64,000 bases of DNA from Oscillospiraceae bacterium (GCA_015067025.1 SVNC01000004.1:1-64000), one strand, 5' to 3'. Positions 45,778-56,362 are shown, counted from the first letter of the stretch. Translations and numbers: made by a program. The notes: generated by a model from the sequence alone, not told the origin.

Positions 45778-47844
45778 TTACATTGTGATGTTTCCTATCG
45801 CCTGAATCTGCGTGGTGTTGTCTATCTCACTGTAGGAGAGGACCGTAACACCCGGGATAAACTGATCTATCAGCTTTTTGAAATATATTCTTACAATGGG
45901 AGAGGTCAGTACAATAATGCTGGGGATAACGTCCTTCACCTTGTCAATTTCATCTCCCGTAATATTTACGATACGCTGGATAAGCTCGGGGTCCATAGCA
46001 AGATAGCTACCCTGATCCGACTTCTTTACACTGCCCACTATAGTATCCTCGACCTTGGGATCTATCGTAATGACACGAAGTGAATTAGCCTCAGCAAAGC
46101 GTCTTGTGATGGTTCGCTTAAGTGCCTGTCTTACGTATTCGGTAACGATATCAATATCCTTAAGTGCACCTGCGTGGTCGCCGAGGGTTTCTAAGATAGT
46201 TTCCATATCTCTTATCGGCACGCCCTCCTTTAAGAGCAGACAGAGTACCTTTTCGAGATAGCCAAGAGAAATAACATTCGGTATAAGGTCGTCTACAAGG
46301 GTCGGGTTTGCTACCTTTATATTGTCCACCATCGTCTTTACGTCCTGACGGGATAAAAGCTCACTGCAGTGCTGTTTTATAACCTCTGATAAATGGGTTA
46401 TCATAACTGATACGGGGTCAATAAGAGTGTAACCCGCAACGTCCGCCATTACCTTCTTGTCTGCACTTATCCACTTTGCAGGAATACCGAAGGCAGGCTC
46501 GACAGTGTCAATACCCTCAACAGGATTTATAACGTCACCGTTATCAAGAGCTAAATAGTGATCGGCAAGTATATCGCCTCTTGCAACCTCTTCGCCCTTT
46601 ATCTTTATCACATACTGGTTGGGGTTTATTTCAGGGTTGTCGGTCATTCGCACCGAGGGAATAACCATGCCCATATCAACTGCAAACTGTTTTCTGAACA
46701 TTACCACTCGGTCAATAAAGTGACCGCCGCTCTTTTCATCTACAAGATGTAGCAGACTGTAGCCGAATTCCATTTCAAGCTGTTCCACGTTAAGGAGCTT
46801 GAATACGTTGTCGATATCACGATAGAAGTCGTTGTCCGAGGTGGGTGTTTCCTGCATCTTTGCGATGCTTTCCCTTTCCTTCTGTGCCGCTTCTGCCGCA
46901 AGCTGCTTTTTCTTTGTGCCCGAAAGTCTCCAGCCTGCAAAAAGCAACGCCGCACCGACACCGATAAGAATAGGAACAGGAAATCCCGGAATAACGCTGA
47001 GTGCCGCAATAACGATACCTGCTATCATTAAGACCTTAGGCTGTCCTGTAAACTGTCTTGCAACGTCAGCGTTAAAGCTGTCAGTGCTTGCAGCTCTCGT
47101 TACAACCATACCCGTAGCAACTGAGATCATAAGTGCAGGAATCTGTGAGCAAAGACCGTCACCTACGGTAGCAAGAGAGTAAGACTCTATAACCGAACCT
47201 AATTCCTTGCCGTCAAGCATACCCAGCACCGCACCGCCTATAAGGTTTATAAGTGCAGTGATGATCGAAATGATGGCGTCACCCTTTACGAATTTCGTAG
47301 CACCGTCCATAGCTCCGAAGAAGTCGCTCTCTCGCTGAACCTTTGCTCTGCGTATCTTTGCTTCTTCATCGGTTATAGCACCTGCGTTTAAGTCAGCGTC
47401 AATTGACATCTGTTTACCCGGCATAGCGTCGAGAGTAAATCGTGCAGCAACTTCTGATACACGTTCAGAACCCTTAGTAATAACAAGGAAGTTTACGATA
47501 ACGATGATTATAAAGATGATAAATCCGACAATGGCGTCACCGCCCATTACGAATTCACCGAAGGTTGCAACTACCTCGCCCGCGTATCCGTTTGAAAGGA
47601 TACCTCTTGTTGTGGATACGTTTAGCGATAGTCTGAATACCGTCGTTAAAAGCAGTATCGTTGGAAAAATGGAGAACTCAAGAGCCTCCTTTATATACAT
47701 TGTCATCAGTAGGATGATAAGGGATAATCCTATATTTACTATCAGCAGAAAGTCGAGTAATGCAGTAGGTAGCGGTATGATGATTGCAAGTACGATAAAG
47801 ATTACGAATACCGCAAACACGTTGGTCATCATCTTTTTTACCAT
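45778..47844 (-). CDS. flhA: flagellar export protein FlhA
   Basis: RFTLDAMPGKQMSIDADLNAG FHIPEP signature and C-terminal domain. Confidence 0.97.
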   Translation of the reverse strand: MVKKMMTNVFAVFVIFIVLAIIIPLPTALLDFLLIVNIGLSLIILLMTMYIKEALEFSIFPTILLLTTVFRLSLNVSTTRGILSNGYAGEVVATFGEFVMGGDAIVGFIIFIIIVIVNFLVITKGSERVSEVAARFTLDAMPGKQMSIDADLNAGAITDEEAKIRRAKVQRESDFFGAMDGATKFVKGDAIISIITALINLIGGAVLGMLDGKELGSVIESYSLATVGDGLCSQIPALMISVATGMVVTRAASTDSFNADVARQFTGQPKVLMIAGIVIAALSVIPGFPVPILIGVGAALLFAGWRLSGTKKKQLAAEAAQKERESIAKMQETPTSDNDFYRDIDNVFKLLNVEQLEMEFGYSLLHLVDEKSGGHFIDRVVMFRKQFAVDMGMVIPSVRMTDNPEINPNQYVIKIKGEEVARGDILADHYLALDNGDVINPVEGIDTVEPAFGIPAKWISADKKVMADVAGYTLIDPVSVMITHLSEVIKQHCSELLSRQDVKTMVDNIKVANPTLVDDLIPNVISLGYLEKVLCLLLKEGVPIRDMETILETLGDHAGALKDIDIVTEYVRQALKRTITRRFAEANSLRVITIDPKVEDTIVGSVKKSDQGSYLAMDPELIQRIVNITGDEIDKVKDVIPSIIVLTSPIVRIYFKKLIDQFIPGVTVLSYSEIDNTTQIQAIGNITM

Positions 47845-47870
47845 ACCATATACTCTCCTTTCTTTAAATG

Positions 47871-48938
47871 TTATACCTCAAGCTTTCTGTTCTGTGCCTC
47901 ATATACCATAGCCAGCACTTCAGCCACTGCCGTATAGAATTCTCTCGGTATCTCCTGCCCCACGTCGACCGCGTCATAAAGGCCGCGTGCCAGAGGCGGA
48001 TTTTCTGTTATATACACATTATTTTCTTCTGCCACTTTTACTATTTTTAGTGCCAGTGCGTCTGCACCCTTTGCAACTACTACGGGAGCTTTGAACGCTA
48101 CTTTCTGATTATATCTTAAAGCTACGGCAAAGTGGGTAGGGTTTCTTACTACCACGTCGGCAGTAGGAACCTCTGCCATCATTCTCTGCTGTGCCATCTC
48201 CTGCTGTTTTCGTTTTATCTTACCTTTTATCTGTGGGTCACCTTCCATCTGCTTATATTCTTCCTTGACCTCCTGCTTCGACATTTTCATTTTCTTTTCA
48301 AAGCTCCACCACTGGAAGACGTAGTCCGCAGCACCCACAAACACAAGCATTACCATTATTGTTGTAAGCAGACCCATAACCGTATCGCTTATAAAAGCCA
48401 CTATCTTTATTACGTCGGTGTCCATAAGCTTTGCAAAAGCGTTAAGCTTATCAACGACCTGCATATAAAGTACGGCTACCACGACGGTTATTTCTATAAG
48501 ACCCTTTAAAATTCCCACCGCTGACTGAAGTGAGAACAGTCTTTTTATACCTGAAAAAGGATTTAAGCGGCTGAATTTTGGCTTCATCGCTTCACCGCTG
48601 AACAGTCCCCTCGTCTGAACAAGTACAGGAAGTATTCCAAGCACCATTCCCGCAAGGAGTATCGGGCCTAAGGTACAGATAGTTATTATAAACACCTTCC
48701 ACATAACGTTCATAACATATTCTATCGAGTTACCCGTGTTGGCAAGTCCCTCCATACACTGCTGCATATAATTAAGCAGCATACTGAACATAGAACTGCC
48801 GAATATTGATAAAAATACGAATATACCGACGATAAATACCGCATTGCTGACTTCTTTGCTTTGCAGTACCTCGCCCTTTTTTCTGGAATCCCTTCGTTTT
48901 TTCGGGGTGGCTTTTTCGGTTTTTTCTTCGCCTGCCAA
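47871..48938 (-). CDS. flhB: flagellar export switch FlhB
   Basis: EEKTEKATPKKRRDSRKKGEV; NPTH autocleavage motif. Confidence 0.97.
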   Translation of the reverse strand: MAGEEKTEKATPKKRRDSRKKGEVLQSKEVSNAVFIVGIFVFLSIFGSSMFSMLLNYMQQCMEGLANTGNSIEYVMNVMWKVFIITICTLGPILLAGMVLGILPVLVQTRGLFSGEAMKPKFSRLNPFSGIKRLFSLQSAVGILKGLIEITVVVAVLYMQVVDKLNAFAKLMDTDVIKIVAFISDTVMGLLTTIMVMLVFVGAADYVFQWWSFEKKMKMSKQEVKEEYKQMEGDPQIKGKIKRKQQEMAQQRMMAEVPTADVVVRNPTHFAVALRYNQKVAFKAPVVVAKGADALALKIVKVAEENNVYITENPPLARGLYDAVDVGQEIPREFYTAVAEVLAMVYEAQNRKLEV

Positions 48939-48950
48939 TTAAACCAACTC

Positions 48951-49739
48951 CTATCCTCCGACCATTCCAAGTAATCCGTAAAGATTTTGCCACATTATTC
49001 CCATAAGCTTTTCAATAAAGTCAGACATCGGCTGTGCGATTATAAGCAGTATCAGAAGTGCTATAAGAACCTTAAGCTGAATATTTACCGCGAACACATG
49101 TATCGACGGTACTGCCTTCATTAAAACACCGAGACAGACTTCTGTGATCATTTCTACGGCAAGTATGGGGGCGGCAAATTTTACCGCTAAGGTCATTACC
49201 GTTCCGAAGTAGTTGACTATCGCCCACGCCACGTCTGCCGTAAACCCCGAAAAGCCTATCGGCAAGGTTTCATAGGATATGTGAAAAAGCTTTACGTAAG
49301 ATAAATGTCCGCCTGTAACAAAAAAGTACAGAATGAACATATAGTAATAAACATTCGCAAAAAGCGGCATTGTAACACCGGTTCCCGGGTCCATTGCCTT
49401 TGCCATGCCAAGACCGGACTGAGTATCTATAATTTCACCTGCATAGATGGTAACTGTCAGTACGAGGTTTACCATAAAGCCAAGTACAAGACCGAGTCCT
49501 AATTCCTTGAATATATCAAAGATAAGCATAAACGTTCCCGTCGGATTATAGCTTATGCTGCCCATCGTGCTGGCAAAGAATACCGCCATTACAAGAGTAG
49601 TGCCCGCCTTCAGCCTCATTGGAAAATTGTTTCGGCTGAATATAGGGTTAAAGGTAAATATTCCCGACACTCTGCAAAGGATGAGAATGAAACCGAGAAA
49701 ATTATTGATTATCATTTCCCATACGTCAGCTAATGTCAT
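48951..49739 (-). CDS. fliR: flagellar export protein FliR
   Basis: RVSGIFTFNPIFSRNNFPMRLKAG, GEIIDTQSGLGMAKAMDP. Confidence 0.95.
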   Translation of the reverse strand: MTLADVWEMIINNFLGFILILCRVSGIFTFNPIFSRNNFPMRLKAGTTLVMAVFFASTMGSISYNPTGTFMLIFDIFKELGLGLVLGFMVNLVLTVTIYAGEIIDTQSGLGMAKAMDPGTGVTMPLFANVYYYMFILYFFVTGGHLSYVKLFHISYETLPIGFSGFTADVAWAIVNYFGTVMTLAVKFAAPILAVEMITEVCLGVLMKAVPSIHVFAVNIQLKVLIALLILLIIAQPMSDFIEKLMGIMWQNLYGLLGMVGG

Positions 49740-50011
49740 CAGCTTACACCAACCGTCGCCATAAGATCAAATATGTAGGTCACAAATTCTATGCAACTGT
49801 TTATCATCCAGGGGCCTAATATCAGCAGAGCAAGAGCGACTATTACCGCCTTCGGCGCGAAGGATAAGGTCTGCTCGTGTACCTGTGTTGCCGCCTGTAA
49901 AATAGCGATAATAAGACCTACAACAACCGCTATAATTAAAATAGGGAGTCCAAGTTTCAGCGCAAGAACAAGTGCGGCGGTAAAAACCTCCATTACAATA
50001 TCCTGTGTCAA
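49739..50011 (-). CDS. fliQ: flagellar export protein FliQ
   Basis: 90 aa; GLIIAILQAATQVHEQTLSFAPK. Confidence 0.96.
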   Translation of the reverse strand: MTQDIVMEVFTAALVLALKLGLPILIIAVVVGLIIAILQAATQVHEQTLSFAPKAVIVALALLILGPWMINSCIEFVTYIFDLMATVGVS

Positions 50012-50060
50012 ACCAAGCCCTCCCTTACGGATTATTTACAAAATTTTAATTCAAGCGTAG

Positions 50061-50933
50061 CTACAAGTTATAGGATGATACCAGCGTGCCTACCATAAGC
50101 TGCCAACCGTCAACTAAAACGAAAAGCATAATTTTAAAGGGGAGTGATATCATCGCAGGCGGGAGCATCATCATACCCATAGCCATCAGTGTAGATGACA
50201 CTACAAGGTCAATTACAAGGAATGGTATGAATATTAAAAATCCCATCTGGAATGCTCTTTTAAGCTCACTTAAAATAAATGCGGGTATAACCACCTCAAA
50301 GCCAAGCTCATCCTTGTAATTTTCAATGGTTATTTCTCCGTCACCGTATTCCTTACCCGAAAGCTCTAAGAAAAAACGCATATCGTCATTGGTGGTCTGC
50401 TTAAGCATAAAATCCTTAAGCGGCTCGCCCGCCTTTACGATAGCCTCTTCGGTAGTTATCTCTCCCTTTGCATAGGGCTGATAAGCCACCTCGTTTATCT
50501 CAGCGAATACGGGGAACATAATGAATATAGTAAGAAACAGTGCAAGTCCCGTCAGCACCATATTAGGCGGTGTGGACTGAGTCTGCATAGCCGTTCTTAA
50601 AAAGCTGAAGCAGATTATTATTCTGCCGAAGGATGTCATCATTACAAGCAGTGACGGTGCAAGTGACAGGATAGTCACCAGCAGGATAACTTCAAGCGGT
50701 TGCGAACCGTCAACGCCGATAAGATCCTTTATAACCGAAGAATCTTCGATTACCGATTCGGTGCCTGAGATCGTTCCGTCAGGATTTTCCGCCGCAAAAG
50801 CTGTTAAAGAACAGGCAGAAATGACAAGAATTATTGACACCGCTAAAGACACGATAAAGCGGACGAAAATCCGCTTGTTGTCCTGTATTGTCTTTTTTAC
50901 TGCAGATATGTAGGCTACAGAAAGCTTACCCAT
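50061..50933 (-). CDS. fliP: flagellar export protein FliP
   Basis: SLAPSLLVMMTSFGRIIICFSFLRTAMQTQSTPPNMVLTGLALFLT; MMMLPPAMISLPFKIMLFVLVDGW. Confidence 0.97.
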   Translation of the reverse strand: MGKLSVAYISAVKKTIQDNKRIFVRFIVSLAVSIILVISACSLTAFAAENPDGTISGTESVIEDSSVIKDLIGVDGSQPLEVILLVTILSLAPSLLVMMTSFGRIIICFSFLRTAMQTQSTPPNMVLTGLALFLTIFIMFPVFAEINEVAYQPYAKGEITTEEAIVKAGEPLKDFMLKQTTNDDMRFFLELSGKEYGDGEITIENYKDELGFEVVIPAFILSELKRAFQMGFLIFIPFLVIDLVVSSTLMAMGMMMLPPAMISLPFKIMLFVLVDGWQLMVGTLVSSYNL

Positions 50934-50947
50934 CAGATTTCTACCTT

Positions 50948-51364
50948 TCAGTGCTTTATCTCTTCTTCAGCATCGGCAGGCTTATTTTCCTCGCCTTGCT
51001 TTGCAGAGTCCTTCTTTATTCCTGCATTTTTTGCAAGGGCATCGGTAAAGGCGGCGAAAAATCCGCCCTTTCCTTCTTTGCCCGCATCGGCAGGATAAAG
51101 CTGTTCAAGATATTCCTCTTCAGTCATATCAAGATCAGCTATCTTTTCAATTTTCGCAGAAGTTACTCCAAGCACCATACATTTTCCTGCAACGCTTACT
51201 ACTACAACGGATTTTTCTCCGCCAAGTACAGCCCTGTCAAGAATCTTCAGTCTTTTTCCGCCGCTTGAGAGTACTCCCTTATTTAACTTTCTGAGTGCCC
51301 AGAACAACACGAATACAAGACCGAGTATTCCTATAAGGGCACAGATAAGCTGAAAGTATTCCAT
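50948..51364 (-). CDS. fliO: FliO-like flagellar biosynthesis protein
   Basis: position between cheY and fliP; single TM, LKILDRAVLGGEKSVVVVSVAGKCMVLGVT. Confidence 0.85.
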   Translation of the reverse strand: MEYFQLICALIGILGLVFVLFWALRKLNKGVLSSGGKRLKILDRAVLGGEKSVVVVSVAGKCMVLGVTSAKIEKIADLDMTEEEYLEQLYPADAGKEGKGGFFAAFTDALAKNAGIKKDSAKQGEENKPADAEEEIKH

Positions 51365-51726
51365 TAGTCAAGAATCTTCTTAACAGTCTGTAAGATTCTG
51401 TCTGCCTTGAAAGGCTTTACGATAAAGTCAAGAGCACCGAGCTTGATTGCTTCTACTACCATTGCTTCCTGACCCATCGCACTACACATAACTACCTTTG
51501 CACTGCTGTCCATAGCCTTGATGTCGCGAAGTGCTTCGATACCTGTCTTGTTGGGCATTGTAATATCCATAATTACTAAGTCAGGCTTTTCTGCAAAGTA
51601 GGTGTTGCAGGCAATTTCGCCGTCAGCAGCCTCTAAAATGTTTGTGTAGCCGTTCTTTGTGAGTGTGTCACGAATGAGCATACGCATAAATGCAGCGTCG
51701 TCTACCAGTAAAATCTTCTTGTCCAT
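51364..51726 (-). CDS. cheY: chemotaxis response regulator CheY
   Basis: ILLVDDAAFMR, DLVIMDITMPNKTG, VMCSAMG, GALDFIVKPF. Confidence 0.97.
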   Translation of the reverse strand: MDKKILLVDDAAFMRMLIRDTLTKNGYTNILEAADGEIACNTYFAEKPDLVIMDITMPNKTGIEALRDIKAMDSSAKVVMCSAMGQEAMVVEAIKLGALDFIVKPFKADRILQTVKKILD

Positions 51727-51843
51727 AATGTTTAGTTCCTTTCGTTTTTTGCCGTGTTAGGCAGTTTTGGAAGAAATATATATTGTTTTCTGACCCGCTC
51801 GTCATAAGAGCGTCAGTATATTTCCGTTAGAAATGGGCTTTTT

Positions 51844-53073
51844 TTACTTGCCCTGCTCCTTAGTAAGAGCATCCATAAATTTTGACTTGACTATTTCGGT
51901 AATTCTAACCGCAAAGTTATCGTCAATTACGACTACGTCGCCTCTTGCTATCAGATTGCCGTTTACTATTACGTCTACAGGTGCGCCTGCCTGACGTTCA
52001 AGCTCGATTATAGTACCCTGTGCAAAGTCTAATATATCCTTTATCTTTCTGGTTGTTGAACCGATCTCGACGGATATCTGAAGAGGTACGTTCATCAGAA
52101 GCTTTAAATTATCCTTCTGCTCTGAACCAAGTGCAACATCCATGCTTTCAAACTGAGCAAGCTGTGCGTTCTGGTAATTAACCTGAGGCTGTGCGGGCAT
52201 CGCCTGCATAGGAGGCTGAGCGTACATCATAGGATTAGGATAAGGCGGATAACCGTAAGGCATCTGCTGCATCATATCCGGTGTCGGCATCTGTGGCATT
52301 TGCGGCATTTGTGGCATCTGCGGCATTTGCGGCATTTGCGGCATCTGCTGTTGCATCATATCAGGCGTCGGCATCTGCGGTGTCATATCAGGTGCAGGCG
52401 CCTCAGAAACGGGTGTCGGAGCGGGAGTAGGTGCAGGAGCAGGTTCAGGCTCCGGTTCTTCAAGCATACCGCTCATTGCAAGGAGCTTATTTGCAAGCTC
52501 TGCCGCAAGGTCTACGTCAAGCACCGAAATAAATTCGGATTTTATTACACCGTCAATGGTAAGGTCAAAGTTTACTGCCGCTACCACGGTATCGTCGTCA
52601 AGGTCCTGTAGATCGCCTATTTTTACGTCTGAAAGTATGTAGGGCGTAGGAGTCGAAATGTCAATGTGAGTTCCTAAAAAGTCGGAAAGAGCTGTTGCTG
52701 ACGCACCCATCATCTGATTCATAACCTCAGATACGGCGCTTATATTCAGCTCGTCAAATTCAAAGTCGGGTGAAATTACAGGCGGCATACCCATAAGCTG
52801 ATTTAAAATAAGCTGTACGTCATCCTGTTTTAAGATCATCAGGTTTGAACCTGAAAGGCCCTTTACGTATACGATCTTTACTGCAATCGCAGGTTCAAGT
52901 CGGTCATAGTTCAGTTCGCCTACTCTTACTATGCTTACCTTTGGGGTAGTGATCCACACCTTACAGTTAAGCAGTTCAGATACAGCGGTAGCCGAGCTAC
53001 CCATACTTATATTCATAACCTCGCCGACGGCATCAAGTTGCATATCCGTCAAGATGTTATTTTCGGACATCAT
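51844..53073 (-). CDS. fliY: flagellar motor switch/phosphatase FliY (CheC-like + FliN domains)
   Basis: LDAVGEVMNISMGSSATA, ISAVSEVMNQMMGASATAL; C-terminal FliN VPLQISVEIGSTTRKIKDIL. Confidence 0.95.
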   Translation of the reverse strand: MMSENNILTDMQLDAVGEVMNISMGSSATAVSELLNCKVWITTPKVSIVRVGELNYDRLEPAIAVKIVYVKGLSGSNLMILKQDDVQLILNQLMGMPPVISPDFEFDELNISAVSEVMNQMMGASATALSDFLGTHIDISTPTPYILSDVKIGDLQDLDDDTVVAAVNFDLTIDGVIKSEFISVLDVDLAAELANKLLAMSGMLEEPEPEPAPAPTPAPTPVSEAPAPDMTPQMPTPDMMQQQMPQMPQMPQMPQMPQMPQMPTPDMMQQMPYGYPPYPNPMMYAQPPMQAMPAQPQVNYQNAQLAQFESMDVALGSEQKDNLKLLMNVPLQISVEIGSTTRKIKDILDFAQGTIIELERQAGAPVDVIVNGNLIARGDVVVIDDNFAVRITEIVKSKFMDALTKEQGK

Positions 53074-53080
53074 TATTACC

Positions 53081-54073
53081 TCAATTCTTCAGAATGTTGT
53101 CAATCTTAAAAGCTTTTTTGTTATTGAACGTACCAAGCTTACCGTCGAACCAGTAGGTTTCTCCTATCTTCATAGTAGCGTTTGCGGTAATTGGCTTATC
53201 AAGAGGAATTATATCTCCCACCTGAAGTCCGAGTACGTCCTTAAGCTCAAGATTGGTATCAGCAAGTACGGCAGTTACCGTAAGCTCGGTTTCACCGAGT
53301 GTCTTAAGTATAGTTTCCTTACGTTCAGCTTCCTTTGTAGCTGCTGAAACGCGTCTGCCTGATGAGAACTTTGCTGAGAACTTTTTCATTATCTGGTCCA
53401 TCGTCAGTGCCGACATACAGAAAGATACGACCGATTTGGATTCGTTTATCGTAACCTCCATGGCAACGATGATCATTGTTTCATCTGCGTCCGACGCAGA
53501 GATCACACGGGAGTTGGTTTCTATATTAAGCAGCTTCGGATTCGTATCCACATAACCATCCCAGGCATCCTGCAAATGTGATGTAAATCGTTTTATTATA
53601 TTCCGCATTACGTTGATCTCAATTTCCGTGAAATCTCTGTCTGCGTCCTGATAACTGCCTCTGCCTCCGAGCATTCGGTCTATCATCGTAAAGGTCAGAG
53701 AGTTTGAAAGCTGTAATACTGCACTGCTTTCTTCTATATCCTCATCCTTTATACCGATATCTATAATACCCATTATGGTGTAATCCGGCAGGGCGTTGCT
53801 GAATTCAAAATATTTCTGTTCTTCTATACTTGCAAGGCTTACCTTGCAGTAAAGTCTTAAAAGTCCCGTTATATACGAGGAAAGATGTCTGGCGTAGCTC
53901 TCAAAGATTCTTTCGAGTATCTTGATCTGTTCCTTGGTGAACTTTTTCGGTGTACGGAAGTCATATTCCTTGACTTCATTCTTGTCATCCTTGGTATCAA
54001 GCTCTATCTTCTCGCCCGACAGGACGCTGTTTAGCATAGCGTCTATCTGTTCTTGTGTGAGGGTTTCAGCCAA
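53081..54073 (-). CDS. fliM: flagellar motor switch FliM
   Basis: LTQEQIDAMLN; GGRGSYQDADRDFTEIE. Confidence 0.97.
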   Translation of the reverse strand: MAETLTQEQIDAMLNSVLSGEKIELDTKDDKNEVKEYDFRTPKKFTKEQIKILERIFESYARHLSSYITGLLRLYCKVSLASIEEQKYFEFSNALPDYTIMGIIDIGIKDEDIEESSAVLQLSNSLTFTMIDRMLGGRGSYQDADRDFTEIEINVMRNIIKRFTSHLQDAWDGYVDTNPKLLNIETNSRVISASDADETMIIVAMEVTINESKSVVSFCMSALTMDQIMKKFSAKFSSGRRVSAATKEAERKETILKTLGETELTVTAVLADTNLELKDVLGLQVGDIIPLDKPITANATMKIGETYWFDGKLGTFNNKKAFKIDNILKN

Positions 54074-54142
54074 AAATTCATCCCTCCCTTTCTGATATTG
54101 CTTTTTATATCCGACAGATTTTTCCGTCTGTTTTTGTTTTAT

Positions 54143-55159
54143 TTAGTCTATGCTTTCAGGTGCTGAGGTAAGTATATCGATAGGAATACCTGTGGTAGGC
54201 TTTTGGAATATCGGTCCTGCGTTACCGCTGTCATTACCGTCTCCCGTGCCGTTGCCTTCATACTTGCTTTCAAGGTTGTCGATGATCTGATCTACAACGC
54301 TGTCGTCAACGTCAGGCTTTTCCTTATCGTTTTCATCGTAAGGATCGGAAGGAGCACCGTCAAGTCTGTATTCGTATTTCAGAATATCATCAATTACCGC
54401 CTGAGACGTCATATCCAAATCATCACGGACTATCATCATCTCAACACGTCTGTTCTGTGCTCTGCCTTCGTCAGTGTCGTTATCAGCAATGGGAGAATAA
54501 CACGCCTTACCTTCTACGGTAAATTTGTTACTTTCGACCATCTTGTTGTAATCCGCATACTTTACTACGCTTGAGGCTCTCGCCGCAGACAGATCCCAGT
54601 CATTTACCTCGGATACCGCCATTGCGGTATGTCCTGATACTGAGCAGGATTTTATAAATTCCTTTACAGCTCTGATACCCGGCATTATCTTATTCATTGC
54701 CTGCTTGCCTTCTTCCTTTAATACGGCACTGTTGCCGTCAAAAAGAATGGTGTTGTCAAACCGGATGAATATTCTCGTAGGGGTCTGCTGAATGGTGATA
54801 TACTGGCCGAGATCGCTTTCCTCTACCGTTGTACTGAGATAACTGTAAAGCTGGTTAAAGTTCTGAGGAAGACCTTCGATCTCTTCACTGTTGTTACCGC
54901 TTGATTCAGGGTTCGGAGGAGCTTCTGCATTACCGTTTGACTCGGTAGCGTTATTGTTGGGCTGTTCATCCATTACAAAGGGGTTTATATATGTACCGCT
55001 CGACGTAAAGGACTGATATATGTACTGCCACTTGGTTTCATCTACGGATGAAGCGGAGTAAAGCAATACGAAGAAGCAAAGCAGCAGCGTTACCATGTCC
55101 GCATAGGTATCAAGCCAGTTACCCTTTTCGGGCTCCTTGACTTCTCTTCTTTTAGCCAT
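54143..55159 (-). CDS. motB: flagellar motor protein MotB
   Basis: WLDTYADMVTLLLCFFVLLYS plug/TM; OmpA-like VSGHTA..NDWDLSAARASSV. Confidence 0.95.
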   Translation of the reverse strand: MAKRREVKEPEKGNWLDTYADMVTLLLCFFVLLYSASSVDETKWQYIYQSFTSSGTYINPFVMDEQPNNNATESNGNAEAPPNPESSGNNSEEIEGLPQNFNQLYSYLSTTVEESDLGQYITIQQTPTRIFIRFDNTILFDGNSAVLKEEGKQAMNKIMPGIRAVKEFIKSCSVSGHTAMAVSEVNDWDLSAARASSVVKYADYNKMVESNKFTVEGKACYSPIADNDTDEGRAQNRRVEMMIVRDDLDMTSQAVIDDILKYEYRLDGAPSDPYDENDKEKPDVDDSVVDQIIDNLESKYEGNGTGDGNDSGNAGPIFQKPTTGIPIDILTSAPESID

Positions 55160-55255
55160 ATTAACGCCTGCCTTTCCGTAAGTGTTTTCTGCCTGTTATG
55201 GTGAACGCCACCATAACTAATTAATTATAGCACATTTTTGATAAATTTTCAACCA

Positions 55256-56053
55256 TTAATCCTTTTTGGGTGCCGATTTTTTCTTGGTATTCTGAGGGAG
55301 CATAAATTCCAGTTTTTCCTGGATAAGTCTGGGGTTTGAACCTGCCGCGATAGCAAGCACTCCCTCTTCGATTATCTGCATACATAAAAGCTCGTCATCG
55401 TGAGTGTTCTTGAGTGCACTCGCAATAGGAGCAAAGATTACGTTTGAGAAGAGTGAACCGTAGAAGGTAGTGATAAGTGCAACCGCCATACCGCCTGAAA
55501 GGTCGCTGGAGTCTGTACCCATACCACGGAGCATGTTTACAAGGCCTACAAGCGTACCTAACATACCGAAGGCAGGGAATACAGAAACGCCCTTTTCATA
55601 AAAGGCTCTGCCCGCTTCGTGTCTGGTACACATAAAGTCAATGGCGTCATCCAGCATCTGTCTTACCTTATCAGGATCATTAGCGTCGACGATAAGCATT
55701 AAGCTTTCCTTCATAAAGGGGTCGTTACATTTGTTTGCACTGTCTTCGAGGGCGATAAGACCCTTACTACGTGCAATCTTTGCAAATTCAACGATCTGCT
55801 CTATGTAAGCTTCGGGCTTGAATTTCTTGGGGAATAACGCAATTTTCAGCGTCTTTGGTATACCCGCCAAGTATGAAAGGGGGAACGAGCCGATAAGACA
55901 GCCTATAGTACCACCGATCGTAATAGCCAGTGACGGAACGTCGATAAACCATCCGATCTGACCGCCCTGAAATATACCGTAAATAACCAGACCGAAGGAT
56001 ATTACCCATCCGACGATAATTGTAATATTCAAAATAAAGTCCTCCTGACGCAA
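55256..56053 (-). CDS. motA: flagellar motor protein MotA
   Basis: PAFGMLGTLVGLVNMLRGM; GMAVALITTFYGSLFSNVIFAPIA. Confidence 0.96.
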   Translation of the reverse strand: MRQEDFILNITIIVGWVISFGLVIYGIFQGGQIGWFIDVPSLAITIGGTIGCLIGSFPLSYLAGIPKTLKIALFPKKFKPEAYIEQIVEFAKIARSKGLIALEDSANKCNDPFMKESLMLIVDANDPDKVRQMLDDAIDFMCTRHEAGRAFYEKGVSVFPAFGMLGTLVGLVNMLRGMGTDSSDLSGGMAVALITTFYGSLFSNVIFAPIASALKNTHDDELLCMQIIEEGVLAIAAGSNPRLIQEKLEFMLPQNTKKKSAPKKD

Positions 56054-56108
56054 GGAGCATCCTTGCCGTATTTGTGTATCTTAACAGCCGGAGCTGTTGA
56101 TTTCTCAT

Positions 56109-56330
56109 TTAATCTCTGTCAAGCCTTGTACGCTTTAACGAACGCTTGTACTCCTTTATAAGCGTTAATATTTCATCCATACTTTCCTCTACGATATAGG
56201 AGTGACCGTTTTCCATAAGAATGACTGTGTCAGGATTTTCAGTCACAAGCTCTATCATATCGCAGTTTATCATTATCTTTTCGCCGCTGAGTTTGTTTAA
56301 AAAAATCATATTCCCCTCAATTCCTTTCAT
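56109..56330 (-). CDS. flbD: FlbD family flagellar protein
   Basis: 73 aa; MIFLNKLSGEKIMINCDMIELVTENPDTVI. Confidence 0.92.
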   Translation of the reverse strand: MKGIEGNMIFLNKLSGEKIMINCDMIELVTENPDTVILMENGHSYIVEESMDEILTLIKEYKRSLKRTRLDRD

Positions 56331-56362
56331 TTTTAAACATCTTTATTAAAGGGGGTTTTACC

